A stretch of DNA of 29,453 bases, taken from positions 1 to 29,453 of the forward strand of contig JAQGDQ010001686.1 of assembly GCA_030141605.1 (NCBI GenBank), in the 5' to 3' direction. This DNA comes from Tubiluchus corallicola (lineage: Eukaryota > Priapulida > Priapulimorpha > Priapulimorphida > Tubiluchidae). The notes below the pieces were generated by a model that saw only the letters and a program-made list of their open reading frames with translations, did not search any database and was not told where the DNA came from. Position 1 is the first letter of the stretch; the number at the start of each line of letters is the position of its first letter. The translations under genes and the position numbers were made by a program. Of the stretch, positions 29,102 to 29,453 are shown one piece after another.

Positions 29102-29453
29102 AGAACACTATTATTAGATCAGCTATGACATACACAGAACACTATTATTAGATCAGCTATGACATACACAGAACACTATTATTAGATCAGCTATGACATA
29201 CACAGAACACTATTATTGGATCAGCTATGACATACAGGGAACACTATTATTAGATCAGCTATGACATACACAGAACACTATTATTAGATCAGCTATGACA
29301 TACACAGAACACTATTATTAGATCAGCTATGACATACACAGAACACTATTATGAGATCACCTATGACATACACAGAACACTATTATGAGATCAGCTATGA
29401 CATACACAGAACACTATTATTGGATCAGCAATGACATATGCAGAACACTATTA
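29102..29453. repeat. 34-bp minisatellite, at least 10 copies, cut by window edge
   Basis: The unit is GAACACTATTATTAGATCAG plus CTATGACATACACA. It lies in the PNPLA2-like intron upstream of the exon at 28688-28867 and continues beyond the window. Confidence 0.97.

Overview
This is an AT-rich window of animal nuclear genome, most likely from an invertebrate. The reasons are multi-exon genes with GT-AG introns, three genes orthologous to animal genes, LINE and SINE remnants, hAT-like and pogo/Tigger-like non-autonomous DNA transposons, and many minisatellites. There are no bacterial operons, ribosome binding sites or CRISPR loci. I cannot name the phylum from the sequence alone.

Three protein-coding genes can be supported. 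(1) A single-exon + strand gene at 3353-4444 looks like the meiotic double-strand-break protein MEI4. (2) A four-exon + strand gene between 9091 and 13489 encodes a complete 273-residue member of the SIKE1/FGFR1OP2 family, a small coiled-coil subunit of STRIPAK complexes. (3) A - strand gene enters from beyond the right edge (its 5' exons are outside the window) and ends at 18406. Its seven visible exons (28688-28867, 27092-27231, 25192-25416, 22878-23010, 22323-22442, 20787-20985, 18406-19098) join in frame. They encode the second half of a patatin-like lipase of the ATGL/PNPLA2/brummer type. Genes 2 and 3 are convergent. The three genes share no obvious pathway: meiotic recombination, kinase/phosphatase scaffolding and lipid-droplet lipolysis.

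Most of the rest is repetitive. 1-2760: LINE reverse-transcriptase fragments in both orientations. 4903-5363, 6430-7036, 10728-11199, 12524-13013, 17844-18330 and 27637-27951: short transposon-like elements with terminal inverted repeats. 7733-9021: a 35-bp minisatellite just upstream of the SIKE-like gene. 13597-14652: a 119-bp satellite just downstream of it, followed by a LINE 3' end. The PNPLA introns hold arrays with 18-, 21-, 25- and 108-bp periods, and a 34-bp array runs off the right edge. Two tRNA-derived SINE-like sequences lie at 19217-19293 and 28231-28570.

The most unusual structure is the 108-bp array at 22542-22981. It is a fourfold tandem copy of most of a PNPLA coding exon together with its splice donor, and it encodes part of the hydrophobic region that corresponds to the lipid-droplet-targeting segment of ATGL. 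Every extra copy keeps an open, recognisable peptide and a GT donor, but reading into one puts an in-frame stop at the donor.
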